64,000 nt of DNA, from contig CP075493.1 of NCBI GenBank assembly GCA_021613535.1, positions 5,890,001 through 5,954,000 of the forward strand. Reading direction: 5' to 3'. Shown piece after piece: positions 1-13,100 of this stretch. Origin of the DNA: Adineta vaga. Its lineage: Eukaryota > Rotifera. Both the position numbers and the translations under genes were made by a program. The notes below the pieces were generated by a model, which worked only from the letters and a program-made list of their open reading frames with translations, had not been told where the DNA came from and did not search any database. Position 1 is the first letter of the stretch. Each line of letters begins with the position of its first letter.

Positions 1-809
1 TCCCCATGCAAGACGTTTTGCTGTAACTGATATATTCGCATCATCCGCAATATAAACTGGACTTTTACCACCACATTCTAATACAACTGGTATCAGTCTT
101 TCGGCTACTGTTTTCGATACAATTTTACCAACCATTGTTGAACCAGTATAAAATACATGATCAATATTGCCATTAAGTAGCGCCTGTGTTTGATCAATAG
201 CACCAAGTACAACACGAATACAAGATGTATCGAGATAACGTTCAATCATAGTTGCTATAGCTGCAGCTGAATTTGGTGCTAATTCTGATGGCTTGACAAT
301 AGCACAATTTCCAGCAGAAATTGCACCAATTAACGGTGATAATGTTAATAAAAATGGATAATTCCATGCACCAATAATTAAACAAATACCATAAGGTTCA
401 GGATGAACATATTTATCCATAGTTGCAAATGCCAATGAATCTGATCGAGCTTCATCTTTTACCCATTCATCGATATGATTCAGAATATGATTACATTCAT
501 TTCGAATCTATATTGAATAGCAAGAAGTAGATAACAAATAAATTCGTTGAATCAAGAAATGTCTAGAAAACTACTTACAACACCACAATCGAATAGATAC
601 GTTTCAGTACTTGGACGAGAAAAATCGGTATGTGCTGCTGAAGCAAAAAATTCTTTCTGTTCATCGCACATTTTATATAATTGTTCAAGTTGTTTTTTAC
701 GCCATGCTACTGATTTCGTTTTACCAGATTTAAACGAATCACGAAGATCTTTAAAGATACCTTCTATACTAGATACTGGCGTGTCAGTCATTTTTGTTTT
801 TGTCGACAT
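1..809 (-). CDS. Aldehyde dehydrogenase, ALDH3 family (5' part; 3' end beyond window)
   Basis: The product oxidises aldehydes to carboxylic acids with NAD(P)+; ALDH3 members often act on fatty or aromatic aldehydes. Two coding exons are visible: exon 1 at 809-579, starting at an ATG (MSTKTKM...), and exon 2 at 507 running off the left edge, separated by a 71-bp intron (GTAAGTAG donor). The reading frame shows the ALDH3-type N-terminal helices, then WNYPF in the Rossmann region, AIVKPSE in the cofactor-binding strand, YTGSTMVGK (the glycine motif) and VVLECGGKSP, which carries the catalytic glutamate. The catalytic cysteine and C-terminus lie left of position 1, so integrity cannot be judged. 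No hydrophobic signal is seen at the N-terminus. Family assignment is firm; the subfamily (ALDH3A/B-like) is inferred from the GSTxVGK and ECGGKSP context. Confidence 0.93.
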
Positions 810-1144
810 GTCAAGCTTGATTGCCTTGTTTTTTGATTACTCAGGTAAAAAAAGAGAACAAATTTATCTTCAATGTTCGCCTCGGCAAACAACGAAAGTT
901 ATACTCAAATACAGAATGAATAGGTTGTAATTGTTATCTTCATTCGTTTTTCCATGTCGCTTAAGCATAAAACAAGTTGAAGATCAACAGAAAAGATGTC
1001 GCACACAACTGACTGAATGAAGGAATTCACATTTTCTTATGTAAAACAACGAGTAATATTATTGCTAAAGATTTGTATACAGAAAAAAAAGAGAAATCAT
1101 TCGAAATAATAATTTTAAAAAAAACAACATTAAAGAAATATTTC
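810..1144. other. Intergenic spacer between ALDH start and filamin end
   Basis: This 335-bp AT-rich spacer separates two genes on the same strand. It must hold the 3' UTR of the filamin-like gene and the promoter of the ALDH gene. No convincing coding potential is seen in it, and no motif was recognised with certainty. Confidence 0.5.
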
Positions 1145-4100
1145 CTATGATGATTTTTCAATTCGATGTTGGTCATCGAAACGATGATCATGAAGTTCCT
1201 GTCGACAAAGATCATATTCTTCTTTAGTTTGAAAGATATGTGCATGAAATGGTGAACCATATACATGTTCACCACTCCATTTAACTGATACAATATAATC
1301 TCCATGTTCAGTTGGATTATATCGACAAACAATTGTACGATCTTGCAAATGTTCACGTTGCATTTCGACACGAAAAGCACCTTTTGGACCACGAACTTTG
1401 ACTGTTAATTGTCCAGCACCTATACAAAAAGAAAGATTTCAGTTTGTAAATGAAAATAAAAGATTAGATTCCTATTCTTTACCTGCTCCTTTTGTTTCAC
1501 AGACGAAATGAGAGTGAAATGTTGATAGAACTCCATGTTCAATGCCTGGCCCATATACACGTACTTTATCTAAATATTTATTCAATTTCTTCGAAAATGT
1601 TTCTACGGCAATCATTGTATACATACTTGCATCAAGTGGACCGCTCACTTTAATCGTATATGGACTTCCTGATACATGCATTCCATTGTATTTAATCGTT
1701 AATAAATGTTTTCCAGTTTCTTCAGGTTTAATATATAATGAAAATGTACCATCACGATGATCAAATAATCTACAAATTGCTTTCTTATTCATTCCTTGAC
1801 AGTACACTGTTAATTCTCCTGGATCTGTTGTTCGTGTATCAATAAGACATGTTGATTCCTTCTCTACAATACCTACACGTAAACCATCACCTGAACAAAC
1901 GACTCGTGATGATGCATGATTATTCGTCACATTCGGTAAAACATTGACTTTAAATGGTGATCCACGAATTTGTCGTTCTGCCCATAATATATTCAATAGA
2001 TAAATACCTGTAAAATATTTGAGACAGAGACATGAAGAATTTACTATGATATGAATTATAGTTTTACCTGCTATTGTTGCTTTATAAGAACAAATGAAAA
2101 TATTTCGATTCTTTTCAATTTGTCGTATTCGAACATCAATATCCATTTGTTTTCCAGTTAATCGAACAGTTAATTGATTTGAACTTTGAACTGGTGCTCG
2201 TGAAGCATCAATAAAAAATTCAACTTCTTCATTCACTCGTGCTTCATATGAACCACGACCATAGATTCCTACTCGTAATGGTTCAGAACTAGCCGTTATT
2301 GCAATGATTTGTATAGGCATGTTTGGCAATAATTTTGCAGCATGTGTGATAGTCATATCATATTCACCATCTCGTCTAGCCGTAAAAGTTAGAGTAGATA
2401 ATGGACCTTGTTGATCAATACGCAATGGCATACAATTACTATTTACACCTCGAACATCAGCTTTCAAAATGCCTTCACAAAAAAACAACAAATTAATTTT
2501 GAGAATAAGGCGTTAACGAAAGACTTCTTTACCTGGTCCAGCTAGAGATGTATCAAAAGAAATCTTCTTTTCTTCATTTGTAATAACATGCATACAACTT
2601 TGTGCCTCAAATAATGCTTGCCATCCGCCAACAATTCGAATACGATCTATAGAGGGGGAAAAAACAATAGTTAACATCATATTTTTCATTTTTAGAAATA
2701 ATCAAACCTGGATTTGTAACAATCGCTTTAAATGGACTGTTAATAATATGTTTTCCATTCCATTTTATAATTATACTAAGAAAACCAACTTCAATGGGTT
2801 GATAAGTAACTTTAACTAATGTATTATTCATTCGATGAACAGTTGGATGAATAATTGAATTCGGACCTAATGTGAACAGAAAAATACAACTGATTCGATC
2901 AAATGAAATGCTCTTTTACCTTCCATATAAACTTGTAGATCACCTTGCATTTCATTAGTATTAATCAAAAATGTCGTTTCTTTTTCTTGTATAGCATGAT
3001 GTATTCCATCGCCATAGGCCGTTATGATACGTGCATTATTAACAGTTATTTTCATTGGTGTACCTATTTTATTTAATAAGAATACAATTGAAATTTTCTA
3101 TCAGCTATATTCTACCTGGCACAATATCTGAACCAAATTTTGCATTTAAAGTATGTATACCAGCTTCAATAGGTGTAAAACGTACCTTTGTCACCTTCGT
3201 TGTATCGTCAATCTCGCAAGGAACTAATCAAATCAAATGTCAAATATATATATTTCAATTTCAGAAGTAGACAAATCTGATCCTTACCAATTATATCTGA
3301 TGGTGAAGTAATTGAAACTTCAAGTGGTACATTGCCAGCATTATCCATATTAATTTCAAAAGTACTTTCTACGCCAACAAACATTTCTTTTGGCATTGTA
3401 CCAAATCGTACTTGTGATGGATCATAAACTTCTGTAAATAATGGACTACCTTGAATAGGTACATTACCAAAGACAATATCAATACGATGTTGACCTGAGA
3501 AAGACAAGTAGAATTTCATTGTTGTTGTGGTTTTCTAAACATTTTCTGTTACTTACCAACTTTCTTTGGTGTAAATTCACCCATATAATCTCCATTTGCT
3601 TGTGGAAATAATTTAACATTAACTGATTCACCTTTTGGACCTATGTGACAAAAGATGATCGGTTAAACGCACCGATGAATACAAAAAAAAACTTATTATT
3701 TCTCATACCAACAACTAATGAGCCACAAATAGCATGTAATAGTCGTCGATTTGGATCAAATAAGTTTAATATCTGTTTATCAATTAAACTTCGTAGAGCA
3801 TTGATAACTTGTTCATTAGTTGGGATTTGTGGTGGTGTAATTTCAAATAATTGAAACAATACCATTGCATGTCCTAATAAAATAAAAAAAGATTAACATA
3901 TTTTAATTACTTCAGTCTGGTATGAACAAAATTATAGTCTACAAACCATTTTCTTCATCCAATGTCAAATTTCGAATACGTTCTTGAGTCAATCTCAATC
4001 GAGCTGTAAGAAGTATTGTTAACGAAGTAACAAAAATTTGTGATGGAAATTGTAATAATTGTTCATACGGTTCAAGTAATTGAAATGAGATTACTTGTCC

Positions 4101-7100
4101 TAGATCAGTACGATTACCTGTTGAAAGATCTAAATTGAAAAAATAAACACAACGATTTATATCAACTGTAATCTTAACAAATCGACTTACTATAAACTTT
4201 AGATTTGATTGCTCCACGTTGTCCATGACAATGAACGCGAAAGATACCAAGATCACTCAAACGTAAACGATGGAAACATTTACCAGTGACTTGAACAACA
4301 TCTGATCGATCAATACGAATGGAAAATGGAGAGCCTTGAAAAAGAGATCAAAATCAAATTTGATCTGAATTTCGATTAGTTTCATACCTGTGATGGGTTT
4401 ATCACGATTAGAAATATTAACTAAATAGAAACCTGGTTCTTTTGGTGTGAAATTAATACGTATAAGATTGTCATTGATAATTGTCATTGTGGATGGAATT
4501 TCAACACTATCAAGAAGAACAACAGCTCGAATTTGCGAATTCGATGTTGATTTTGTATGAACTGAAATAATGTCAATAGAATGATTTGGGAAGATTTTTC
4601 TCTTCATTTAATTTACTTTGTATTACACATGGTGTATTCGTTAAACCGGAAAGAAGATGTTTATCATTAGAATCTTTGACTTGAATTAAATAGGGCGTAC
4701 CTAAGCAAAAAAGTAAATGATCATTTTATATCATTGCAATATTCAATATTTCGCCTACTCATAATCGGTGTTCCATTGCAAAGAAGATGTATATTATGTG
4801 TACCAACAACATAGGGACGAAATTTAAGATGCCAAATATGTGTATCTTTTGTTTGTACAAGTTTACATGGGATTGAGATTTCATTGCAGGATATTTGACC
4901 ACGTATATCGGGCTTTTCAGTGATAACTAAAATGCAAAGGGAAACTGTAGTTAAATTGAATGATTTCGAGAAAAATATACTACTTTCAAGACATATATCA
5001 TCTCCAACGCGAGGTATATCATTTGGTTCGATTTTATGTATATGAACAAGAGGAAATGTGGATAAGGTAGAGGGTGGGATGGGTGGTGGTAATAAGGAAT
5101 AGACATCTGTATCAATTGTTTTGCCTTGTATAAGTTGATTATTGAATAATAAACGAAGTTGATATCGACCAGGTTCACTTGGAATATATTGAATAAGATA
5201 TTCATGACTATTTAATTCATGTACATGACATCGACAGACTATTGTTGATGTTTGAGGTTTAATTAATTCTGCTTTCAATTGTCCTTGACCAGCTTGACTT
5301 GTATTTACTAGAGAATATACTGATAGTTAATACGATTTCGAATACAAACTAAAGAAATACCTTTGTATGCTACAGTCGTTCGTACAACAACAGGTTCTTG
5401 ATGTTCAGCAATGATTGATATTGCATGAATATCATATACATTTACATCAAATGGCGTACCTAAAATAAATACATTGTTTTTCTACAGTTTCTCACAACAA
5501 GACTATTTCAAATGTCATCAATGTAAACCCGATCATTCTATCTCTGTGTTAAGCGCTTCGAAAATGAAACCCTGTTTATGTTGTCGTCTTTCTTGATCAT
5601 TGATCAATTCATTTGTTTCGAAAGAAATCGAAATGATCAAAAGACAATCGTATATCAATTTGTTTCTGTTAGAAAATAAGATAGACAAATTCTCATCTAA
5701 TGTCAGTGAATAAACATTGTTTCTAAGCTGATTGTCATATCTTCAAAACAATGACGGAATAATCATTAATTGATAAAGATGACAAATCAGACACAGCTAG
5801 ATAAGAGGAGAGAAAGAAAAAAGGTGAGAAATCATTGGTTGTCAAGACATTTCTAACGAATCTTATTTCCTATATAATCATTCTATTTCGAATATATCAC
5901 AACAGAATTTCGATGAAAACGATGTCAACAGAAAAACAACGTCAACAACAAAGTCCATATGATTATTCAGTAAAACGATTATTATCTCAAGAAACAAGTA
6001 CAAATTCAACAGGTTTGATGAAATATACAATATATTGAGAAAAAAAGAAGTAATCGTCTATTTGTCTAGAACGATCGAGTGTTCTTCTATGTCCACCACC
6101 GAAAAATCGTGCTCGTCGTGCTCGAACTTATTTCGATGATCGATCTATTCAAGTTCTTGAACATGCATTCTTACAAGAACAATATCCTGATATACATCGT
6201 CGCGAACAATTATCGAATGAAATCGGCACAAGTGAAGCACGTGTACAAGTAAATGAAATGAAAGATTTGTTTGAAAATACATGATATATTTTTCAATTCA
6301 GGTATGGTTTCAAAATAAACGATCACGTTGTCGAAAACGTTTAATCAATAAAACAATGGCGAATGAAAATGATATTGAAAATGATGAAACAAGTACGAAA
6401 TCAGCTCATGAAACTTCATTTGAAGATTTACAAACACGTACACCGATGAGATCGATCCCGTCATCAAATATCTTACCATTTACACCAACTCCTATTCAGT
6501 CTGTTTTGGCTACACATTTTCCTTTTTTTCTTCAGCATTTCTATTAAAACCTTTTTTCTTTCTTCTCTCTCTCTCTTTGTTCTTTGTGTGTATATATATA
6601 TTATACATAATAAAAAGTGTATCCTACCGTTTATAGGTATGTTCTTATAGGCCATATAGATTCGATACATTCCCACTTTCACTGGTAAGATAGAAACGAG
6701 AAGTCGATTGGCAGATAATAGTTGAAGTTTATAAGGTATTTTCAAAGGTTTCAATGGATCAAATACCATGATAAAGAATTTTCCTTGATTAACTTTATCA
6801 ATATTACCTAAGATAAATAATGAAATGTGTGATAAATTCGATAGAAACGATTGTTGACTTACAGATAAAATGACATTTGTTAATGGGTTGAAAATGATTG
6901 AATGGCTCAAGTTGAACAGCATCAGGATTGTAAACTGGGAATATGTATGGACAATCTAGGAAGAGAATGTAGTGAAATGACCTTATCTGATAAAGAATAC
7001 AAATATCGTACCTAACATAGGTTGTCCCATATAATTCTTTAAGATAATTAAATAATCGCCTTCAAAAGTTGGCCGAAACTTGAGTAGAAACTTATCATCA

Positions 7101-10100
7101 TTTCTACGTGCGGCTTGCAAAGGTATTTTCATGGTATCTTTTGTGATATTTACATATACAACATGTGGTAGATCGACTATTTATCAAAATTAAAAATAAG
7201 TCAATATTTATTTGATGAAAATAACTTACTTATAAGATGTACATCATCATTAACAACTGGATACGCACGTTGTAAAACGATTTTGAATGGATATCGTCGT
7301 GGATCTATTAAAAGATGTAACGTTAGAGACGAAGAAAATGCTGAATATATTACTCACCGAATACAATATCAATTGGTTCTCCTCGATCAAATTTTTCTTT
7401 TAATAATTGAAATCGTTGTATTTCGGTGTCCGTTAATTGTGTATGTTGTGTTTTTGATTGATGTAGATCTTCTTTTTTAGTAGACACTTGATTACATTCT
7501 TCGATAATTGATGAATCTTTGGGTGGTACTGGCGTTTCAATCGATTTTGATGGGAAAGATTGTAGTCCATGAGATTTTTCTTGTTGTTGTGCAAATAGTA
7601 TTAATTCATGTTTTGAATAAATCGAACGTCCACGTTGTTCTGTTTCAGGTAAACGAGCTGGTTTTCCTACCGATACTATTAATATGCAAATTAAATTATA
7701 TCAAGATAAATTATCTAAATTGTCAATACATACGTTCATCAACATTTTCAGTAAAGACTTGTAAGGTTGTTTCAAGTACCGATATTCTATTGAATAAAAT
7801 AGATATCGAATGTAAACCTAAGAAAGTGTACACATATAGAAAAGAATAGAAATAAGAATATATTCTCTCATTTACCTGAAACAATCGGTTCAAATTGAAC
7901 AACAATTTGATGATTTGATTGTTTCTGAACGGTAATAGGTAAAGATCGATTATCTGGATCTATGAATAGGCAATGAACAAATTGTTAATTCGAGTAAAAG
8001 CTTGTTCAAGAAAGAAAGAAAACCTTTAATGATTATTTTTAACGATCCTTTTCCAGCTAGTGTTGGATCAATGAGAAAAGAATGCGTCTTATTTTGATAG
8101 ACTTTTGTAGGAAAATTCATTATTTGAATTGATGATGGATCAAATGCATGAACAATCAATGGACTACCACTAATCGATTCAGTTCCTTTTAATACATGAA
8201 TTTTAACAGATCCTATTAGAAATAATTCAAATAAAAATATTCATTTTAACAAGATATTCATCCAAGAAACATACCAATAATGAGTGGTTCATATGAAATA
8301 GATTTTCGACCATCCGGTAAGTATTCAATTTTACAAGGAATTTTTTCTTCATTAGCATCTAATCAATGATAAAAAAAAAGAGAATATTATAAATGAAACC
8401 CAATTATTTTTACCATAAATAACAATTTTGAATTTATCATCTGGATCTTTCAATGTAAATTTCGATGTTATACGAACACCAGGATCGATTAAATCAGTTA
8501 CATCAAGTACTTCGATTTTCGGAAGTGGTTCATCAGCTAAGATTGGCGATTCTGAACGGCCATTTGGCGTCACTTGAGTAATATTTTCTTTTTCTATTAA
8601 TGGTTGCTGTTGTTGTTGCTTACGTGCAATCGAAATCGATGATGAGTTTTCTGTTACTTCAGTTATAACTGGTAATTCTCGCTGTGAAGATGACGAATCT
8701 GATATACCATCGTTACTTGTATTTTGATTTAGTAGTAATTTATCATTAGGTGCAGGTGTTGCCACAGGTGATAATGGAACATAATCATCATCGAAAGCAA
8801 AGATAGGTAATAAAGCAAAACTATCACTTTCATCATTTGTAATACGTATCCAATGAGTTCCTTGAATGAGAAAGATGAATTTGAAAAATTTTCAAAATCA
8901 AATTTTGATTGTACTCACCAACACGAACTGGTGAAAGAGATATTTTCAATTCACCATTTTCATTTTTCGCATGTTTAAATGGTATGGGTTTATCAAATGG
9001 ATCTATGAAATTTGTAGGGGAAAAAAACGGAACATGTCTAGTTTGCATATTTAGTTGAAAATCATTTATTACCAGTAATCGTGATATCTAATTTATTATC
9101 ATTATCAACAACACCTTGAAATGTATGTTCAAGTACTTCTTTAACTTGAACACGAAGTACAGGATCAAATGTATTTTTCGCTCGAAATGCCATAACACGA
9201 ATAGGACAAATATCCAGAAGATTATTTTGTGTACGAATGAATACTTCATGTACTTCTAAACAGTAGAAAGAAAAACTATTCCTTTAACATTCAAATCTCT
9301 TTATTTTTCAGTGTATTATCATAATTAAGAAGAAATTAGTTTGATCTCGTACCAGTTCTAACAGGAATATATTCAATAACAAGATCTTTATTTAAATTTC
9401 GATAAAATGCTGCTGGAATTGTATGTGCCAATGGATCTAAACATTCAAAACAAAACAAATCTTTTCGATAAAATCGATTGCTTTCTTTTCATATAAAACC
9501 TTTAACAATGACATTAACATCTTCAGCAATCATTTTACTTTGATCAACAATAATTCTTGTTATATCTTCTACACCTCCATTTCTTAGTATATCAATTTCT
9601 TCAGCTACACAATGAATATCAAATAACTGTTCATTACTATCAGTCGTAACACTTAATTGATAATAATCTAGAAAGTAATATTTTGTAATACAATAAGTTT
9701 AAAAAAATCCTTTTTTTTCTTCCTATCAATGTCAATCTTACCGATGTCAGTTAAGGTAAAATATATTTTCCATTCAGATATATCTTTTTCAATGTCAATA
9801 GGAAATTCATCACCATTAGAACCTAGAATAAAAAAAGAAACGTATAAATTAAGATATAAAGATGAATGTGAGATGATCTTACATCTTAATTGAACTTTCA
9901 TATCATCACCTTTACAATTAATTGAAATGAAATTAGGCACATTTGGATGAACAATACGTTCACCATAAGCATTTCGTTCATATTCTAATGGTAAAATATC
10001 CATTGAAGCAAGAACTAATTGAGAATCATCAAGATCAGTTTGTAGGGAATATATGCCTGCTTTAACTGGTTCAAATTCAATACGCCAACGAGCACCTGAA

Positions 10101-13100
10101 TCTTGAATTCGTGTATGTTTAATAACAATCTCATCGGGATCTAATGAAGAAAATGTATTTTGAGAAGAAAACCTTTTCTTATCATTTCATCGAACATACC
10201 AATAACGAATAGATTAAAATCTTCATAAATATCTGTTAATGTTGATTCACATATTAACCAAGCTACTTCGCCTACTTTTGTACCTTCCAGTTGTCCACCA
10301 ATGAGAAATTCATGATCACCATCGTCTTCTTCACCTTCATCTTCATCGTCTTTCTCCTCTACATCCTCTGCTTCTTCATCTTCGTCTTTATTCTCCGAAA
10401 TACTTTTATCACTTGAAGATCGATCATGAACATTCATCAAAAACGGACTACCTTCAATAGGAGTTCCATTGAATGCAATAACAATCGAATGAACTCCTCG
10501 ATTTTCAGGTATAAAAGCAATATCAAATTTTCTCGCTTGAACACTTTTTAATTCAGCTGGTAACGTTCGTCGTCCATCACTGATTGTCACTTCTAAATGA
10601 CCCTCGCCAGCACCATGTGTATCAACAGAAAATATCGATGGAATATCAACAAATCCATCAGTAATTGAACTAACACGTATTCTATTTACATTACAAATAT
10701 CAACATGATATGTTGAGATTAATTTTTCATCATAAGTTATTGTGACTGTATGTTGACGTGCAATATTTGGTAGAAATGATATTTCGTAATGTTTCTTATC
10801 ATTTGATCTTGATGTCATTGTATGAGAAACAATACGTCCAGATTGAGTTTCTATAATAGCAATTGAAAGAAGATTAATATCAGCGACATCGACTAAAATA
10901 ATACAGAATTCGAAAATATTTTAAATGAACTTATAAGATTAACATTGAACTTACCAGTAAAAGTTATCGGTTGACCAACAATACCCGAAGATATTGGTGA
11001 GACACGAACTTGTTCACAATCAGTTCTTACAGGTACAGTTAATGTTCGTACTAAAAGAAGACATTACATCTTCTGCTAGTCAAAATTCCATTTCCAAACT
11101 TACTATTCGTTTCTCCATTGAATGTTATCTGTATGCTACATTCATCTGATGTTTCAGGTATAAATGAAATTTCATAAACAGATTTTGAAATTCTTGTTTG
11201 TTCATGCGTTAATTTATTTCCATTCTGTTTTATTTTGACTGATAATAGACCATTTCCAACCTCTGTTGTATTAACTAAAAGAAAAATAATTCAAATCAAA
11301 CAGCATGATAATTTTCATATAGAGAAAATTAATTTTACTTGTAAATTTACACGGTTGATGAGTGACAGCAAGTGGTAAATCACTGACACGTAGTTTACTT
11401 ATATCATAAATTTGACAATTTAATTTCGTTATAATTAGTTTTTTTTCTTCATCATGATAAAATCTTATCTCATGATCACCGATTTCCGTTGGCACAAAAC
11501 CGATCGTATATAATTTTGCTGCTAATTTTTCCACTTTACTTTTGAATTTCTTTCCTGAAGGCGTGACAATTTCAACTTGAATATTTGGATTAAACATTGA
11601 ATGTGTTTTCGGTTTAATTACTAATGATGTACGTTTATTAATCGGTGCATATTCATAATTTTCAAATGTTAATTCACTTGAAAATACATTACAAATAAAT
11701 GGTGATCCTATTTAATAAAAAAAAATAATAACAGAACTAATGCGTATAATTAATCAAAATAGTATTGTTTTGTTTTTTCTTACCATGAATATGAATGCCA
11801 TTAAGTTTAATTCGTACATAATGTGCACAAGGTTTATCTGGAAGAAAATTCACACGAAAACGAGCACCACCTTCATTTTGAACATAATTTGGAATATTTT
11901 TTCCATCTCGTGATATGGCAATTTCTAAATTTCCAGCACCTGAATCTGTTGCATCAACTAAAAAGAAAAATACGAAGTTTGCTAATTGAAATTAAAATTC
12001 GATTTTATTTACTAATAAATGATGTCGGTGTACCGACAGTTGTTGATGGTGGGAAATCAAACGTTTTGATTTTGTTTATGTCATATGATTGTGACGTAAA
12101 TGGACTACCATCAATAGGTATGTCATCATGTAGAACATCAATACGAAATTCACCTAGGTGAAATAATTAACTTTCAAACAAGAATAATTGAGACGATGGT
12201 CAACTCACCAACACGGTCTGGTGTATAAGTAACTTCATATCGATTTGGATCGATCTTTGTTGTAATACACGATATTAAATGATCATTTGGTCCTAGAAAA
12301 TATATCCATTCGAATCTCTAAAATCTTAACGCTTAGATCTTCACTTACGTATAAAGTTAGTAGAAAGAAAAATAGATTAGATATTAATTAAATCTATCAC
12401 CAAAATAAGCAATCGAGTATATATCAAACCTTTTATCGAACATTTCAATTTTCCAACATCATCATTTTGTGTTACAACAGTAAATGACGTTGGAATATTA
12501 ATGGGAATTGAACCAAGGCCTTTTCCCATCGCTATCACACGTTGATTTTCCATAACATTCACAGGAAAGGGACTTCCTAGGAAAAAAAACAACAACTTGT
12601 TTTTTTCAATATAATTAATATTTTTAAATCTCATTTCTTCTTCTTCTTCTTCTTCTACAAAATCTTATTAACAAAAACTACCTGGAGATGTTCGAGAGCA
12701 AATTGATGTTTTATGAAGAGCAAACATACAAATAACTTCTTCATACAAATTAAAAAGTGAAATTTTTCCGCTCGACTATTCTATCATTCACGTTTTCTTC
12801 ACCTCTCTCTCTCTCTCTTGTTCTCTCTGCCTCTCTTTCTCTCGCTCAGTTATGTTGATGCGCTTGAAAGAACTACATTTATGTTCATTTGCGCTTTTTT
12901 CGTTTTGCTTCGCCCGTCTTTATATTACTATGCATATATGCAACAAAATTTAATGATGGTACATTTCTTGACATAATGAAACAAGTAAAAAAAGGCAAAA
13001 CGTGCAAGCAAACTAGTAATCTTTTCGAGCTAATTGTTTGTTTTAAAAAGCCATTGACAATGTTGTTACGAGGTATCAAACGAATTATATGTAATATTAA

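Noticed and set aside
547-930. Plus-strand reading frame over the ALDH gene
   Set aside because: It is the antisense shadow of the ALDH exon and has no independent protein features.
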